NCBI GenBank assembly: GCA_904419525.1
Contig: CAJFRT010000001.1
Span: forward strand, 1 to 64,000
Source: Candidatus Gallimonas merdae
GTDB taxonomy: Bacteria; Bacillota; Clostridia; Christensenellales; Borkfalkiaceae
DNA: 64,000 nt
Reading direction: 5' to 3'
Shown here: in pieces, positions 8,767 to 18,432 of the stretch
Layout: every line of letters begins with the position of its first letter
Position numbering within the stretch: position 1 is the first letter of the stretch
Notes under the pieces: generated by a model
What the model was told of the DNA's origin: nothing
What the model saw: only the letters and a program-made list of their open reading frames with translations
Databases searched by the model: none
Position numbers and translations under genes: made by a program

Positions 8767-10746
8767 TTAAAGCTGTATTTCAGGCAACGTAAGCCTTGCG
8801 CGCAGGCGGATATCCGCAGACGACGACCCGACCATGATCTCGTAGTCGCCCTCCGTCACTTCCCACCTGTCCGTTGCCGTCGACCAGTGCGCAAATGCGC
8901 GCATGGGCAGTTCCACGCAGAATTTTTTGCGCTTGCCCGCGCCGATCTCCTCTTTGCAGAATCCCTTCAATTCCTTCAACGGACGATACACGAACGGCGC
9001 ACATTCGCGCACATAGACCTGAGCGGTCTCCTTGCCTGCCCTCTCGGAGGTGTTTTCGACCTCGAACATCACCTTGACGGTGCCTCCCTTTTGTTCCGCT
9101 TTCAGATTATCGTATTCGAAGGAAGAATAACTCAATCCGTGTCCGAAGGGAAACGCGACGGGGACTTCATAGGTATCGTAATAACGGTAGCCAACGTCCA
9201 GCCCGTCCTGATAGCGCGTGACGCCCGCGTGTTTGTATGTGTTTGCGGCGGGCACGTCCTCGATGGAGAGCGGGAACGTTTCAGACAGTTTGCCGCTCGG
9301 ATTGATCTTTCCCGTGAGGATGTCGGCAACGACCTCGTCGCCGCCTTCGCCCGTAAATCCCGCGTAAACGACGGCTTTTACCTGATCGATCCACGCGGAG
9401 ACGTCGATCGCGCTGCCCGCAAAAAGAACGACAACGGTATTCGGATTCTGCGCCGCCGTATCGAGGATCGCCTGTTCCTGCACTGCGGGAAGGCGGAGAG
9501 ACTGTCTGTCGCCGCTCTCGTACTCAATCTCTTCGCCCGTGCCGACGCATACGATATTTACATCGCCGCGCCCCGCTTTGAGGACTGCCGTGCGCGCGTT
9601 CTGCCAGGAAAGCACATCTTTGATGAAAAAGGCACTCTCATAATCTACATCGAAACCGCGCTTTTGGAGCGCAGCCGTAATATCAAAGTTCTCCTCCGTC
9701 CAGCGGACGCATGCCGAACCGCCACCGCGCAATAGGGCCGGCCATGCTTTTGCAAAAACGCCGCACATGAACAGCTTTTGCCCCTTGGCAAGCGGCAGAA
9801 TGCCGTCGTTTTTGAGCAGGACGATACTCTCCGAAAGGATCTCCTTCGCCGCCTGCAACCGCTGCTGTTCGGACGTAACGGGTTTTTCATCCTTAGACAT
9901 CCCTTTCAGCCGATAGGCAAGATCAAGCACCCGCTGCGTGCAGGCGTCCAACTCCTCCTCGGAAAGTTTCCCTTCCGCATAATCTTTGCAAAGTTTCCGG
10001 TAGTTCCCTTCGTTGAACGGCATTTCAATGTCAAGCCCCGCTTTTGCGGATCTTGTGCGGTCGCGCACGGCGCCCCAATCGGAAAAGATCGCCCCGTCAA
10101 ATCCGAACTCATCCCGCAGGACGTCGAACCCCTTTTTATACTCCGCAGCATACGTCCCGTTGACGCGGTTATAAGAGCACATGACGGAAACGGGCTTCGC
10201 CTTGCAGGCGATTTCAAAGGGAACGTAATACATTTCGCGCAGGGTGCGCTCGTCCACATCGCTCGTCTGATGGAAACGGTCGTACTCCGAATTGTTGGCA
10301 CAAAAGTGTTTGAGGCAGACGCCCACCCCGCGCGACTGCACGCCCTCAATATAACTCTCCGCCATCGTGCCGGCGAGATACGGATCTTCGGAAAAATACT
10401 CAAAGTTGCGCCCGTTCAATGGATCACGTTTAATATTCACGCCGGGCGCGAGTAGCAGATCGACGCCGCGCTCCAGAGCGTCGTCACCGAGGCATTCGCC
10501 CATTTTGCGCGCAACAGCGGGGTTCCACGAATTTGCCAGCATGTGGATAGCGGGATAAGCGACGGCAGGCAGCGAGTCCTCTTTCCCGCTTACTTCGTCG
10601 CGCTTGCATACCACGCGTAAGCCCACGGGCCCATCTGTCATGGTGACCGCGGGGATCTTCCCGCCGAGGTCTACCGTGTGCCAGGAGTCTTTGCCGCAGA
10701 TAAGGCGCAGTTTTTCCTCCGCCGTTAAGTCTTTTACCGTCTTCAT
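8767..10746 (-). CDS. GH3 beta-glucosidase/xylosidase-type enzyme
   Basis: 659 residues. The barrel starts with MTDGPVGLR, has KHFCANNSE (substrate Lys/His) and FDGAIFSDWGAV with the nucleophile Asp. The second alpha/beta sandwich has AGSAIDVSAW, and PFGHGLSYSSFEY leads into a C-terminal fibronectin-III-like domain (ELKGF...RALAHW type; here RAFAHWST). No signal peptide, so the enzyme is cytoplasmic. It is somewhat shorter than many GH3 enzymes because loops are trimmed. AAGGAAGG precedes the ATG. It should release terminal beta-linked glucose or xylose from imported oligomers. Confidence 0.9.
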   Translation of the reverse strand: MKTVKDLTAEEKLRLICGKDSWHTVDLGGKIPAVTMTDGPVGLRVVCKRDEVSGKEDSLPAVAYPAIHMLANSWNPAVARKMGECLGDDALERGVDLLLAPGVNIKRDPLNGRNFEYFSEDPYLAGTMAESYIEGVQSRGVGVCLKHFCANNSEYDRFHQTSDVDERTLREMYYVPFEIACKAKPVSVMCSYNRVNGTYAAEYKKGFDVLRDEFGFDGAIFSDWGAVRDRTRSAKAGLDIEMPFNEGNYRKLCKDYAEGKLSEEELDACTQRVLDLAYRLKGMSKDEKPVTSEQQRLQAAKEILSESIVLLKNDGILPLAKGQKLFMCGVFAKAWPALLRGGGSACVRWTEENFDITAALQKRGFDVDYESAFFIKDVLSWQNARTAVLKAGRGDVNIVCVGTGEEIEYESGDRQSLRLPAVQEQAILDTAAQNPNTVVVLFAGSAIDVSAWIDQVKAVVYAGFTGEGGDEVVADILTGKINPSGKLSETFPLSIEDVPAANTYKHAGVTRYQDGLDVGYRYYDTYEVPVAFPFGHGLSYSSFEYDNLKAEQKGGTVKVMFEVENTSERAGKETAQVYVRECAPFVYRPLKELKGFCKEEIGAGKRKKFCVELPMRAFAHWSTATDRWEVTEGDYEIMVGSSSADIRLRARLTLPEIQL

Positions 10747-10841
10747 AATGTTTCCTTCCTTTAAGAATTATTTTAAGAATAATTTCAAATTCTCTTATAG
10801 CTGCTTTGCGCTATATGTTCTTGTGTTTGCCAGAATGCTCT

Positions 10842-13412
10842 TTACGCCATAAGGCAGAATCTGACTTCGTAGCGCTTATCCGTTTTTGCACGGAACGTCA
10901 CAGCGATCAGATCGCCGTCGCGCGCTCCGCCTTCCGCCGCGAACGGGAATGCGCCCGCATCGCGCCCGAGTATGCGGTATTCGGCGTTGCCGCCGTTGAC
11001 TGTGACGTTCTGCACGCTTTCGCCGCACGTTGCAAGGTGCAGGCGCACCGTGATCTCCCGCGCGGGGAACGCCTTTGCCCCTTGAAAGGAGCCATGCGCT
11101 TCGCCGAACCGTACGACGTAGGCGTTTGTTTCCCTGTCGTAGAACGCCTCGTAGGGCGTTGTGCGGTATTCGCCGTGCTCGTAAGCCGTCGTCTCCGTAT
11201 CGTCCTCATACAGAAAGCCTTCCTCACGCGCCTCGCGGTCGGGATAGTAATCGAACGCAAGGCGGTCCCACGTCTGCTGCTTGGTATTCTTTGCGTCGTG
11301 CGCGAGCGGAAGCAGCGCGCCGAGGCGGACGAAGAGCGGCATTTCGCTGACGGCGTAACGCCGCGAATACGACCGCCCGCCGGGATATACCTTTCCGCCG
11401 AATACGTCCATCCACTTCCCCTCGGGGAGATAGACGGACTTTTTGCTCTCCTCGTGCGCGTCGTAATAGAGCACGCAGCAAGCCGCGCCGCCTGCCTGGA
11501 AGTATTCCACCGTCAGGCTGTGTTCCCTGCCCCCTTCCACCGTACAGAGCGGAGAGAGGCGCGCGGGATGTGTCTTATCGTCGCGAAAGACCTGCCTGCC
11601 GTCCACATACACGGTCGCGCCGTCGTCGCAAAGAAGAAATAGCTCGGTATCCTTTTCGAATTTCACCCGCGTTTCAAATCTTGCGGAGAAGTGGTACACG
11701 GGAACACCCTCTGTCGGCGGGACGTTATCGAGCTCGAGATCAAGCGTTTTGTACGTCGCCTCGGCGATGGGTTCGCCCGCAAGCTCGGTGCCGTCGAAGA
11801 ACACTGCTTTGACGGGTGCGGTATAGCAAGTTTGCTTGGGCTTTTGCATACGTTCGCCCGCCACGGGCGCGACGAGGATGTCCTTGCCGAGCATGTATTC
11901 CGTATCGCAGGCAAGCGCCTTTTTATCGGCGGGATATTCCCATCCGAGCCCGCGGAAGAGCGGTTCGCCCGATAAATAACTGTTGAATGCACTGGCGTAG
12001 AGCACGGGCAAAAGGCGGTAGCGCATTTTGATAAACGAGCGCGCAATATTCAGCGTCTCTTCGTCATAGAGCCACGGCTCGCGAAAGCGTTTCACGTTAT
12101 TCGTACAATGCGGGCGGAACACGGGCGAGAACACGCCGAATTGGATCCAGCGCAGATACAATTCTTTATCGGGATCGCCGATATGCCCGCCGCAGTCGGA
12201 ATTGACGTAGATGATGCCGTTGTCGGATGCGCGGATGAGCGTTTTCACCTCGCTTGCGAGGGAAATGGGATCGCTCATGATGTCGCCCGTCCATTGAATG
12301 CCGAAGCGGTGCGAGGCGCTGTCGTGGATGGCTTCGTAATTGCCGTTCCAGATATTGTTGACGTTCCCCATGACGACAGGTCTGCGGCATGCTCCGCCGT
12401 CCGCCGCCTTCTGATAATAATGCCGCGTAATATCTTCAAACAGGTACAAGCCGAACGTTTCGGGATAGATCTCGGAAACGGGGCTGATAAGTGCGGTGTG
12501 CCAATTGCGGTCGTACCACCACGTATCCAGACCGAGAGACAGAAGCCCCTGCAATTTTTCCTCGCGGAAACGCACCTCTTTGGGATCGAGCAGATCTTTC
12601 GCCCCATCGACGGGTTCGGGGTGATCGTTGAACATGATCTCTACCCCGTGGCTGTGCGCGAAGCCGAAAAAGCGGCGCATATCGGGAAAGAGCTTCGTAT
12701 CAATGTCGTACCCGATGCCGCGGTCGGACGCCGCCCGCCAGTCTGTGTCGATGACCATGTTGTCGAGCGGGATGCCGTACGTTTCATAATCGCAGATGAC
12801 CTGCTTTGCACTCTCTTCGCTGTACTTGTAGTACTTGGAGTTCCATGCACCGAGTACGGAGAGACGCACCAAGAGACACCTGCCCGTGAGCTGCACATAG
12901 AGGCGGCGCAGCTTTTTCGCATCGCGCCCGCAGAGCAGCAGGTAGACGTCGCTCACATCTTTTTCGATGACGTATCCGCTGTTTTCGATCTCCCCTCTGT
13001 ATGTATAGCCGCCCGCGGGAACGCGGATGCGCGGATTATCAGAGACTGCAAATACTTCGGGCGTTTTCTCGAGAGACGGCAGTTCGCCCGTATTGGACAG
13101 TTCGCGGCAGCGGTATACCGCTTTTCCCTCCTGCGAGAGGACGATCCCGCTCATGCCGCGCCCGCCGTGCGGGAGAAAAAGTTCGTACCCGCCGAAGACA
13201 AGACGCACGCCGCCGCGTACGTCTGCGGCAGTAAATTCCACGCCCCCTTCGAAGCTTCGCGCGGGGACGAAAAAGGTCTCCCGATCGCAGAACTTCTCGT
13301 CTTTTGCATATTCGATGCGAACGATGTCCTTCGTAAGAAACTGTATGCGGAAGTTGCCCGATCTGTATTCTCCGATCATAAAATTGTATTGCTCCTTTTT
13401 TGCTCTGCTCAT
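10842..13412 (-). CDS. GH31 alpha-glycosidase with PA14-like insert
   Basis: 856 residues. The barrel holds VIDTDWRAASDRGIGYD, the nucleophile segment TWWYDRNWH and the acid/base segment IQWTGDIMSD, followed by SDCGGHIGD and FRPHCTNN. After the barrel an insert (roughly residues 590-690, LFLLCDDGATVYVDGR) looks like a PA14 carbohydrate-binding domain, as in some alpha-xylosidases. Start: the ATG at 13410-13412 overlaps the GDPD stop by four bases; an alternative ATG at 13377-13379 (MIGEYRSGNF) has AAAGGAG 12 bases ahead and is also plausible. Likely trims alpha-xylose or alpha-glucose. Confidence 0.88.
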   Translation of the reverse strand: MSRAKKEQYNFMIGEYRSGNFRIQFLTKDIVRIEYAKDEKFCDRETFFVPARSFEGGVEFTAADVRGGVRLVFGGYELFLPHGGRGMSGIVLSQEGKAVYRCRELSNTGELPSLEKTPEVFAVSDNPRIRVPAGGYTYRGEIENSGYVIEKDVSDVYLLLCGRDAKKLRRLYVQLTGRCLLVRLSVLGAWNSKYYKYSEESAKQVICDYETYGIPLDNMVIDTDWRAASDRGIGYDIDTKLFPDMRRFFGFAHSHGVEIMFNDHPEPVDGAKDLLDPKEVRFREEKLQGLLSLGLDTWWYDRNWHTALISPVSEIYPETFGLYLFEDITRHYYQKAADGGACRRPVVMGNVNNIWNGNYEAIHDSASHRFGIQWTGDIMSDPISLASEVKTLIRASDNGIIYVNSDCGGHIGDPDKELYLRWIQFGVFSPVFRPHCTNNVKRFREPWLYDEETLNIARSFIKMRYRLLPVLYASAFNSYLSGEPLFRGLGWEYPADKKALACDTEYMLGKDILVAPVAGERMQKPKQTCYTAPVKAVFFDGTELAGEPIAEATYKTLDLELDNVPPTEGVPVYHFSARFETRVKFEKDTELFLLCDDGATVYVDGRQVFRDDKTHPARLSPLCTVEGGREHSLTVEYFQAGGAACCVLYYDAHEESKKSVYLPEGKWMDVFGGKVYPGGRSYSRRYAVSEMPLFVRLGALLPLAHDAKNTKQQTWDRLAFDYYPDREAREEGFLYEDDTETTAYEHGEYRTTPYEAFYDRETNAYVVRFGEAHGSFQGAKAFPAREITVRLHLATCGESVQNVTVNGGNAEYRILGRDAGAFPFAAEGGARDGDLIAVTFRAKTDKRYEVRFCLMA

Positions 13413-14236
13413 TCGTTGCGATGTCTGTCGCCGATATACTGCCCTACCATAAGCGGCCAGTCCGTCTGGATAATATCGACTTTTTTATCGAGAAGCCAGC
13501 CCCATCCCTTTTCAGGATCGTCCGTAAGAGAAATATCGTCCGTATGCCCCGCCGAAATGACGTCGTTTTCGTTATAGACAATGGCATTTACCCAGATCAG
13601 CAAGCCCTTTCGATGCATTTCGGCAATATACTCGTCCGAAATGATTTCGTCCGTATCTTTGTCGAACAAGACCTCGTTCCCGATAAAATGGATATTGCGC
13701 TTTAACAGCATCTCCGACGACTCGTCCTTATGCCATACCATAGGCATGAACATGAGATCAGGCGCAAATTTTTCCACATTGCAGAGTGAATCTTCGTCCA
13801 GATACGTCTTGACAATGACCTGCTTTTCTACCCCTGCGCGGCGAATACACGCTGTGATCCCCTCCACGTCCGTCCAAAATTTATCCACGTTAATGTACGC
13901 CCTGTCTTTTAAGAAGGAGAGCGCCTCAAAGAGGGTGGGAACGCGGTAATGCGTGGGCACTTCGTCCTGATTGAGAATGGGGACTTCGCGCACCTCCGCC
14001 GCCGTCATCTCCGAGATCATTTTCCCGCATTTCAGGTAGACAGGCTCCATGCCCGGGTGGAAGGCGAACAGTTCGCCGTCTTTGCTCTTGGAAACGTCGA
14101 GTTCAATGACGTCCGCCCCCTGACGAAGGGCGATCTCATATGCCGCGAGCGTGTTGCAAGGGATATTCGCCCCGCATACGCCCCTGTGCGCCGCCAGAAG
14201 CGGCGTTTTGTTGTTTGTTTTGAGCTGATATTTCAT
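13409..14236 (-). CDS. Glycerophosphodiester phosphodiesterase (GDPD) family protein
   Basis: 275 residues, AGGAG before the ATG. LLAAHRGVCGANIPCNTLAAYEIAL and QGADVIELDVSKSKDGELFAFH give the catalytic His-Arg, the Glu/Asp metal ligands and second His of the family; YINVDKFW and the C-terminal LTDDPEKGW complete the barrel. There is no signal peptide, so it is cytoplasmic. Members hydrolyse glycerophosphodiesters to glycerol-3-phosphate and an alcohol; the GH context may mean a glycan-linked substrate. It opens the downstream enzyme operon after a terminator-like hairpin. Confidence 0.85.
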   Translation of the reverse strand: MKYQLKTNNKTPLLAAHRGVCGANIPCNTLAAYEIALRQGADVIELDVSKSKDGELFAFHPGMEPVYLKCGKMISEMTAAEVREVPILNQDEVPTHYRVPTLFEALSFLKDRAYINVDKFWTDVEGITACIRRAGVEKQVIVKTYLDEDSLCNVEKFAPDLMFMPMVWHKDESSEMLLKRNIHFIGNEVLFDKDTDEIISDEYIAEMHRKGLLIWVNAIVYNENDVISAGHTDDISLTDDPEKGWGWLLDKKVDIIQTDWPLMVGQYIGDRHRNE

Positions 14237-14271
14237 AGTCTCCTCTTTGGCGCCGATGCGCCTTACGGAAA

Positions 14272-14299
14272 GAGCGGAGCGGCAGAAACCGCTCCGCTC
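14272..14299 (-). terminator. Terminator-like hairpin after the broken lipoprotein gene
   Basis: An 11-bp GC-rich stem (14272-14282 with 14289-14299) and six-base loop, followed on the minus strand by TTTCC. It lies between the lipoprotein stop and the GDPD gene. The U-run is short, so readthrough is likely. Confidence 0.5.
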
Positions 14300-14396
14300 C
14301 CCGTTGCCCTTTTCATGATTTTGCCGTTACGATATGGCGATCGCCATCATGCTGAGACCGATGATTTCGGTCGACATATGACTGTTACAAGACGCC

Positions 14397-15375
14397 TTAC
14401 CCAATCGTGACGCCCGTATCGGTGGTGCCGAATTTAAGTTCGCCGTTTACGGTAGCCGTCCAGTCTTCGACGCCGCTTGTGAACATACGCAGCACTTCCA
14501 CTTGCGTGATCTTTTCGTCGATTTCAAACGGGCTTTCCCATTCACCAAGCGATACCCATTCGGTGTCGCTCGTCTTGGCGTAAACGGTGAGCGTGCCGTC
14601 CACAGCCGCCGAGATCGATACCGTAATACCATTCTGCGCCTTCACATAGTCAATCAGCGTCGTGTTGCCCGTAAACCCGAATTCGTGGCTGGCTGTGGTG
14701 TTCTCCTGCCCTTCCTGGAACGCTTTTACCAACCAGTATTGACCTACCCAGATATAGAAGCAAAGGCGGAATTGATACCCGCTCTCCGTTGTGAAGCGCA
14801 AAGCCGTGGCATAATTCTTTGTTCCGATATCCGCGAGCGAACCGCTGCCGCCAACGCCGAGGAACCCTTCAAACACGAAACCGTTCGTCGTTGCGCCGAG
14901 GTTTTCCACAAGCACAACGCCATCCTCCGTTGCGCTGCCTTCCAGCGTGTACTTGCGGTTTTCGCCGTAGTTGTCGGCTGTGATGTTGACCGTCACGCTC
15001 GTGCTGCCTTCTTCAAAGGTCACTTCCTGTTCGAGCACGGTATACTCGCCCGAAGCGGACGGTCGTCCATACATTGCCCGCGCCTTTGGTTGCAACATAC
15101 TCCGAAGAGCCGTTGGAAAGTACGATGCGCAGATCATTTGCCGCATTCAACCCGGCGGAGATATCCGCATTGACGGTATACGCGCCGCCCGCCTGTTCAA
15201 ACACGGCTGCAAACGCATAACTGCTCTTCGTCGCCGTAAAGGTATAGGTATATACGCCGTCTGCACCCGATGTGCATTCCACAGGCGCTCCGTCTACGCT
15301 CAGCGAAGTGAATACATACCCTGCTTCGGGCGTGAGCGTGACCGTGACTTCGCCGCCGAGGGTCGCATCCGTCAC
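14397..15375 (-). pseudogene. Out-of-frame C-terminal fragments of the large lipoprotein
   Basis: Two frames continue the reading of the upstream lipoprotein. Bases 15375 to about 15060 encode VTDATLGGEVTVTLTPEAGY, a bacterial-repeat module (about 60 residues) and part of an Ig-like strand set. From about 15060 to the stop at 14397 another frame gives a linker SGEYTVLEQEVTF, then a third concanavalin-like module ending KFGTTDTGVTIG. Neither piece has its own ribosome site. They make sense only as the tail of the gene starting at 18418. The shift at about 15060 coincides with the start of the 129-bp repeat. Confidence 0.7.
14933..15061. repeat. 129-bp direct repeat, copy 2
   Basis: Matches 15932-16060 over 129 bases with one visible mismatch (T/G near 14964). 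It encodes the linker SGEYTVLEQEVTF...RKYTLEGS between lipoprotein modules. In the direction of translation the reading frame changes exactly where the repeat begins. Confidence 0.85.
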
Positions 15376-15400
15376 TTCGATTGAACCACTTCGATTGAAC
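15373..15400. repeat. 14-bp tandem duplication causing a frameshift
   Basis: CACTTCGATTGAAC occurs twice head to tail (15373-15386, 15387-15400). Fourteen is not a multiple of three, so the second copy shifts the frame of the lipoprotein gene. Confidence 0.9.
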
Positions 15401-15931
15401 CGCCCGTGACAGAACCCGTACCCGTAAAGCTGACGTCAATCCCAGTATCGGTGGTGCCGAGCTGCAAAACGCCGCCTTCCAATACGGCATAATGCGCTGT
15501 ATTACTGTCATCCTGCTTGCCGAAACGGATCGCATTGAGCGTCTGACCGATCGGGAACTTTGCAGACGAACTTGTCGAAAGACACATCCATTCATCTGCG
15601 CTCCGTTTGATGTAGGAGGAAACATTGCCGCTGCCGTCCACGACGAACATGAAGTACACGCCGCACTCCGCTTTGAAGTAGTCCACCGCCTCGGCGTCGC
15701 TTTCAAAATGGTATTCCTGGCTTCCGTATTTGAGCATCAGCAAATTGCCCCACTTCGTGAAACGGAATTCGCCCCGTGAGCCATCTGCCATATCGAAGTA
15801 GATCGTGTTAGTGAAGTTGGTCAGTTCGTCATACGTCGCCCCTTCAAACCCGAAGAAACCGCTGAATACGAAGCCGCCTTCGAGCGAGCCGACTTTACCC
15901 TGTATTTCACTATAATTGCTTGCACTGTTTC

Positions 15932-16060
15932 CGCTGCCTTCCAGCGTGTACTTGCGGTTTGCGCCGTAGTTGTCGGCTGTGATGTTGACCGTCACGCTCG
16001 TGCTGCCTTCTTCAAAGGTCACTTCCTGTTCGAGCACGGTATACTCGCCCGAAGCGGACG
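15932..16060. repeat. 129-bp direct repeat, copy 1
   Basis: Near-identical to 14933-15061. The frame entering this copy differs from the frame entering copy 2, and both differ from the frame that encodes a sensible linker, which suggests recombination or assembly error at the repeat edge. Confidence 0.85.
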
Positions 16061-18418
16061 CGTATAGGTACCGTAAGGGATCTGTGCCGTCAACGTACCG
16101 CCGCTTCCCTGCAATGCGATCTCGCCGCCTGCCGCATCGGTAAGCGTGACGTCGATGTCCGCTGCCGCATCCGGCATGGTGCTCGTATCCACCGTGACCG
16201 TAAGCTCGTGCAATTCGCCAAACGTTACCGTCAGGGCATAACTGCTCTTCGTTGCCGTAAAGGTATAGGTGTATACGCCGTTTTGTTCTGTGCAGGAAAC
16301 AGCTTTGCCGTCCACTTCCAGCGCGCTCAGCTCGTAGTTGTCTTCGGGCGTGAGCGTAACGGTGATCGTCTCTCCAAGACTGGCGCTTTCCGTCACGGAA
16401 ACCTCGCCGCCGGTCACCTGCTCGCCGCCGTTGACCGTAACTGTGACGGGAATATTGACATTGCATGTACCGATTTGCAATTTTCCGTCTTCCAGCACCG
16501 CGGTATGCGCCGCATCACTGTCATCCTGCTTGCCGAAGTTGATGCTCGTGACCTCTTTGTCAAAGGGGAAGGCATAATCTCCGCTGCCGCCCGAAAGCGC
16601 AAGCTGCACCCATGTATTTGCGTCCTGCTTGATATAGACGGAAATGCCGTTATCCTGTTCTCCGTTCGGATCGACCGCGAACATAAAGTAGACGCCGCCC
16701 TGCTCGCGCATATATGCCATCGCGGCGGAATTATCGGCAAAGCTCCATTCGCGCTGCTCACATTTGAGCACCACGTACTGATTCCATTTGGTAAAGCGGA
16801 ATCCGTATTGAGTCCCGTCTTCCAGCCTGAAATTCACGGTCGCCGTAAATGTCGTCAGGTCGTCAAATTCCGCCCCTTCAAACCCGAAGAACCCGCTGAA
16901 CACAAAGCCGCCTTCGAGCGAGCCGACTTTACCCTGTATTTCAGTATAATTCATTTCAACGTTTTCGCTGCCTTCCAGCGCGAACTCGTTCAGTTCAAAG
17001 ACGATCTGCGCGTTTGCTGCGGGCGAGAAGAACACATAGTCGGTGAGTTTCCTGTATGTGAGGTCATTGACCGCGACGTCATACAGCCCCGCCGTAAGCC
17101 CCGAGAGCGTGAACGTGCCGTTTTCGTCCGTCGTCGCCGTTTTTACCTCGTCGCCGCGCGTAAAGGTAACGGTGGCATTGGCAAGCGGATTCTCCGTGCT
17201 TTCGCCGTAAACGGTCGCAACGAGCGTCTGTTCGCCCGATGCGAGCGGCTCGAACACCGCTTCCACCGAAACGTCGCCCGTGATCTCCTTTTCGGGGATC
17301 TTGATATATGCCTTCTGCACGTTGCTTTCCGCATCGGCGCCCAGCGTGGTGTACATATCATAATGAATGTAATCGCGCGGGACAGCAACGCCGTTGACGC
17401 GGAATTCCTTTAATGCGTACCCTTCGTTCGCTTTGGTGACAAAGGTAAGGGAACTGTTCTTTGCCGCCGTATCATAGCCCATCCACTCCTGCACAGAGCC
17501 GTTCTGCGGCTGTGCGATCTCGATGTCATAGGCGACGACGCCGTCTCTGTTGAAATGATACCAGCCCTGCGCGTTTGACCATTCGCCGTCATCAAGGCGA
17601 GCGCTGAGCACATAATATTCGCGGTCGGTCTGACCCGTACCCGTATAGTTGTTGGCGGTAATGATACCCGGCGCGACGACGAGGTCGCCGCCGTCCTTCA
17701 TGCTCTGCGCCGTGCCTTCGCCGCCGACTTCGTCAAAATACCCCCACGGAATAAACAATTCAAAGGTGTATTCCGTTCTGTCGGCATTTTCGTCGGTGCG
17801 CGTGCCGTTGCCCGTCAGCCCGACGTACGGCATATTGGCATGGTCTTCCGTGCCGTACGGCGCCATCCATATATCGCCCTGCGTTTTGGCGATGGTGAGC
17901 GCGCCGTTCGCGTTGACGGTAAGGCGGCTGATCGTTTCGTCGCCCGTCATCGTGGCAGAGGAAGGGATACCGATGTGCAGCTCCACGCCGCTGTTGCGGT
18001 AGCTCCTGCGGGAAGGGTTCACATAGCAGACTTTCCCCGCCTGTTCCTGATAGGAATAGGCAATGTATACGCCGTTTTCGCCGTAATAGGTGCCCATTCT
18101 GACCTGCGCGGCGCTCTGCGTCCTTTCCTGAATGACGTCATAATCGTAATACACGCCCTGCCCGTCGCTCGTATAGTACGGACGGAGCACGGGGCCTTCC
18201 AGCCACCTGATACTGCTGTAAGCGGCTTCGTCGAGCACGCCGTCGATCTCGAACCCCTCGTCGGGCGCGGTGAGCTCGCCGTCCGGACGCCCGTCCTCAA
18301 AGGTGTACTCGGGCGGAGTCTCGCCCGTGTTTTCCGGATCGGTACACGCCGCAAACGCCGTAAGCGTACCGGCAAGGGCGAGCGTAAGACCAAATATCGT
18401 AATTCTTCTGAATTTCAT
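16019..18418 (-). CDS. Large lipoprotein with CBM9/DOMON-like and Ig-like domains (intact N-terminal part of a broken gene)
   Basis: 799 residues before an early stop. GGAGGGGG precedes the ATG. The signal peptide ends LAGTLTAFAAC, a lipobox. Residues 50-310 resemble a CBM9/DOMON-type sandwich (GFEIDGVLDEAAYSS, GVYIAYSYQEQAG, VELHIGIPSSA). A carboxypeptidase-regulatory-like domain follows (NPLANATVTFTRGDEVKTA), then a concanavalin-like module (KVGSLEGGFVFSGFFGFEG) and a bacterial-repeat module (VYTYTFTATKSSYALTVTF). The last dozen residues (RPLRASIPCSNRK) are out-of-frame readthrough. It sits beside the GH43 lipoprotein and ABC genes, so it probably captured glycans at the cell surface. Confidence 0.75.
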   Translation of the reverse strand: MKFRRITIFGLTLALAGTLTAFAACTDPENTGETPPEYTFEDGRPDGELTAPDEGFEIDGVLDEAAYSSIRWLEGPVLRPYYTSDGQGVYYDYDVIQERTQSAAQVRMGTYYGENGVYIAYSYQEQAGKVCYVNPSRRSYRNSGVELHIGIPSSATMTGDETISRLTVNANGALTIAKTQGDIWMAPYGTEDHANMPYVGLTGNGTRTDENADRTEYTFELFIPWGYFDEVGGEGTAQSMKDGGDLVVAPGIITANNYTGTGQTDREYYVLSARLDDGEWSNAQGWYHFNRDGVVAYDIEIAQPQNGSVQEWMGYDTAAKNSSLTFVTKANEGYALKEFRVNGVAVPRDYIHYDMYTTLGADAESNVQKAYIKIPEKEITGDVSVEAVFEPLASGEQTLVATVYGESTENPLANATVTFTRGDEVKTATTDENGTFTLSGLTAGLYDVAVNDLTYRKLTDYVFFSPAANAQIVFELNEFALEGSENVEMNYTEIQGKVGSLEGGFVFSGFFGFEGAEFDDLTTFTATVNFRLEDGTQYGFRFTKWNQYVVLKCEQREWSFADNSAAMAYMREQGGVYFMFAVDPNGEQDNGISVYIKQDANTWVQLALSGGSGDYAFPFDKEVTSINFGKQDDSDAAHTAVLEDGKLQIGTCNVNIPVTVTVNGGEQVTGGEVSVTESASLGETITVTLTPEDNYELSALEVDGKAVSCTEQNGVYTYTFTATKSSYALTVTFGELHELTVTVDTSTMPDAAADIDVTLTDAAGGEIALQGSGGTLTAQIPYGTYTRPLRASIPCSNRK

Positions 18419-18432
18419 ATTGTCCCCCTCCT

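Larger units (their letters stand above)
15372..16060 (-). pseudogene. Out-of-frame middle fragment of the large lipoprotein (second sandwich module)
   Basis: This frame starts meaning at SGEYTVLEQEVTF (about 16060) and contains a near copy of the module in the intact part: KVGSLEGGFVFSGFFGFEG, then RFTKWGNLLMLKYGSQ and INAIRFGKQDD-like strands, ending VTGGSIEV. It then runs into a 14-bp tandem duplication (15373-15400). Deleting one copy in thought restores VTGGSIEVTDATLGGEV and joins the next fragment, so the duplication is the direct cause of the second frame break. Confidence 0.7.

Noticed and set aside
12108-13577. 489-codon open frame on the plus strand
   Set aside because: It is antisense to the GH31 and GDPD genes, has no recognisable protein motif and no ribosome site. 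The same applies to long plus-strand frames at 2550-3695, 7017-8060, 16208-17413, 28989-30440 and 60606-61841; high-G+C coding strands create such shadows.
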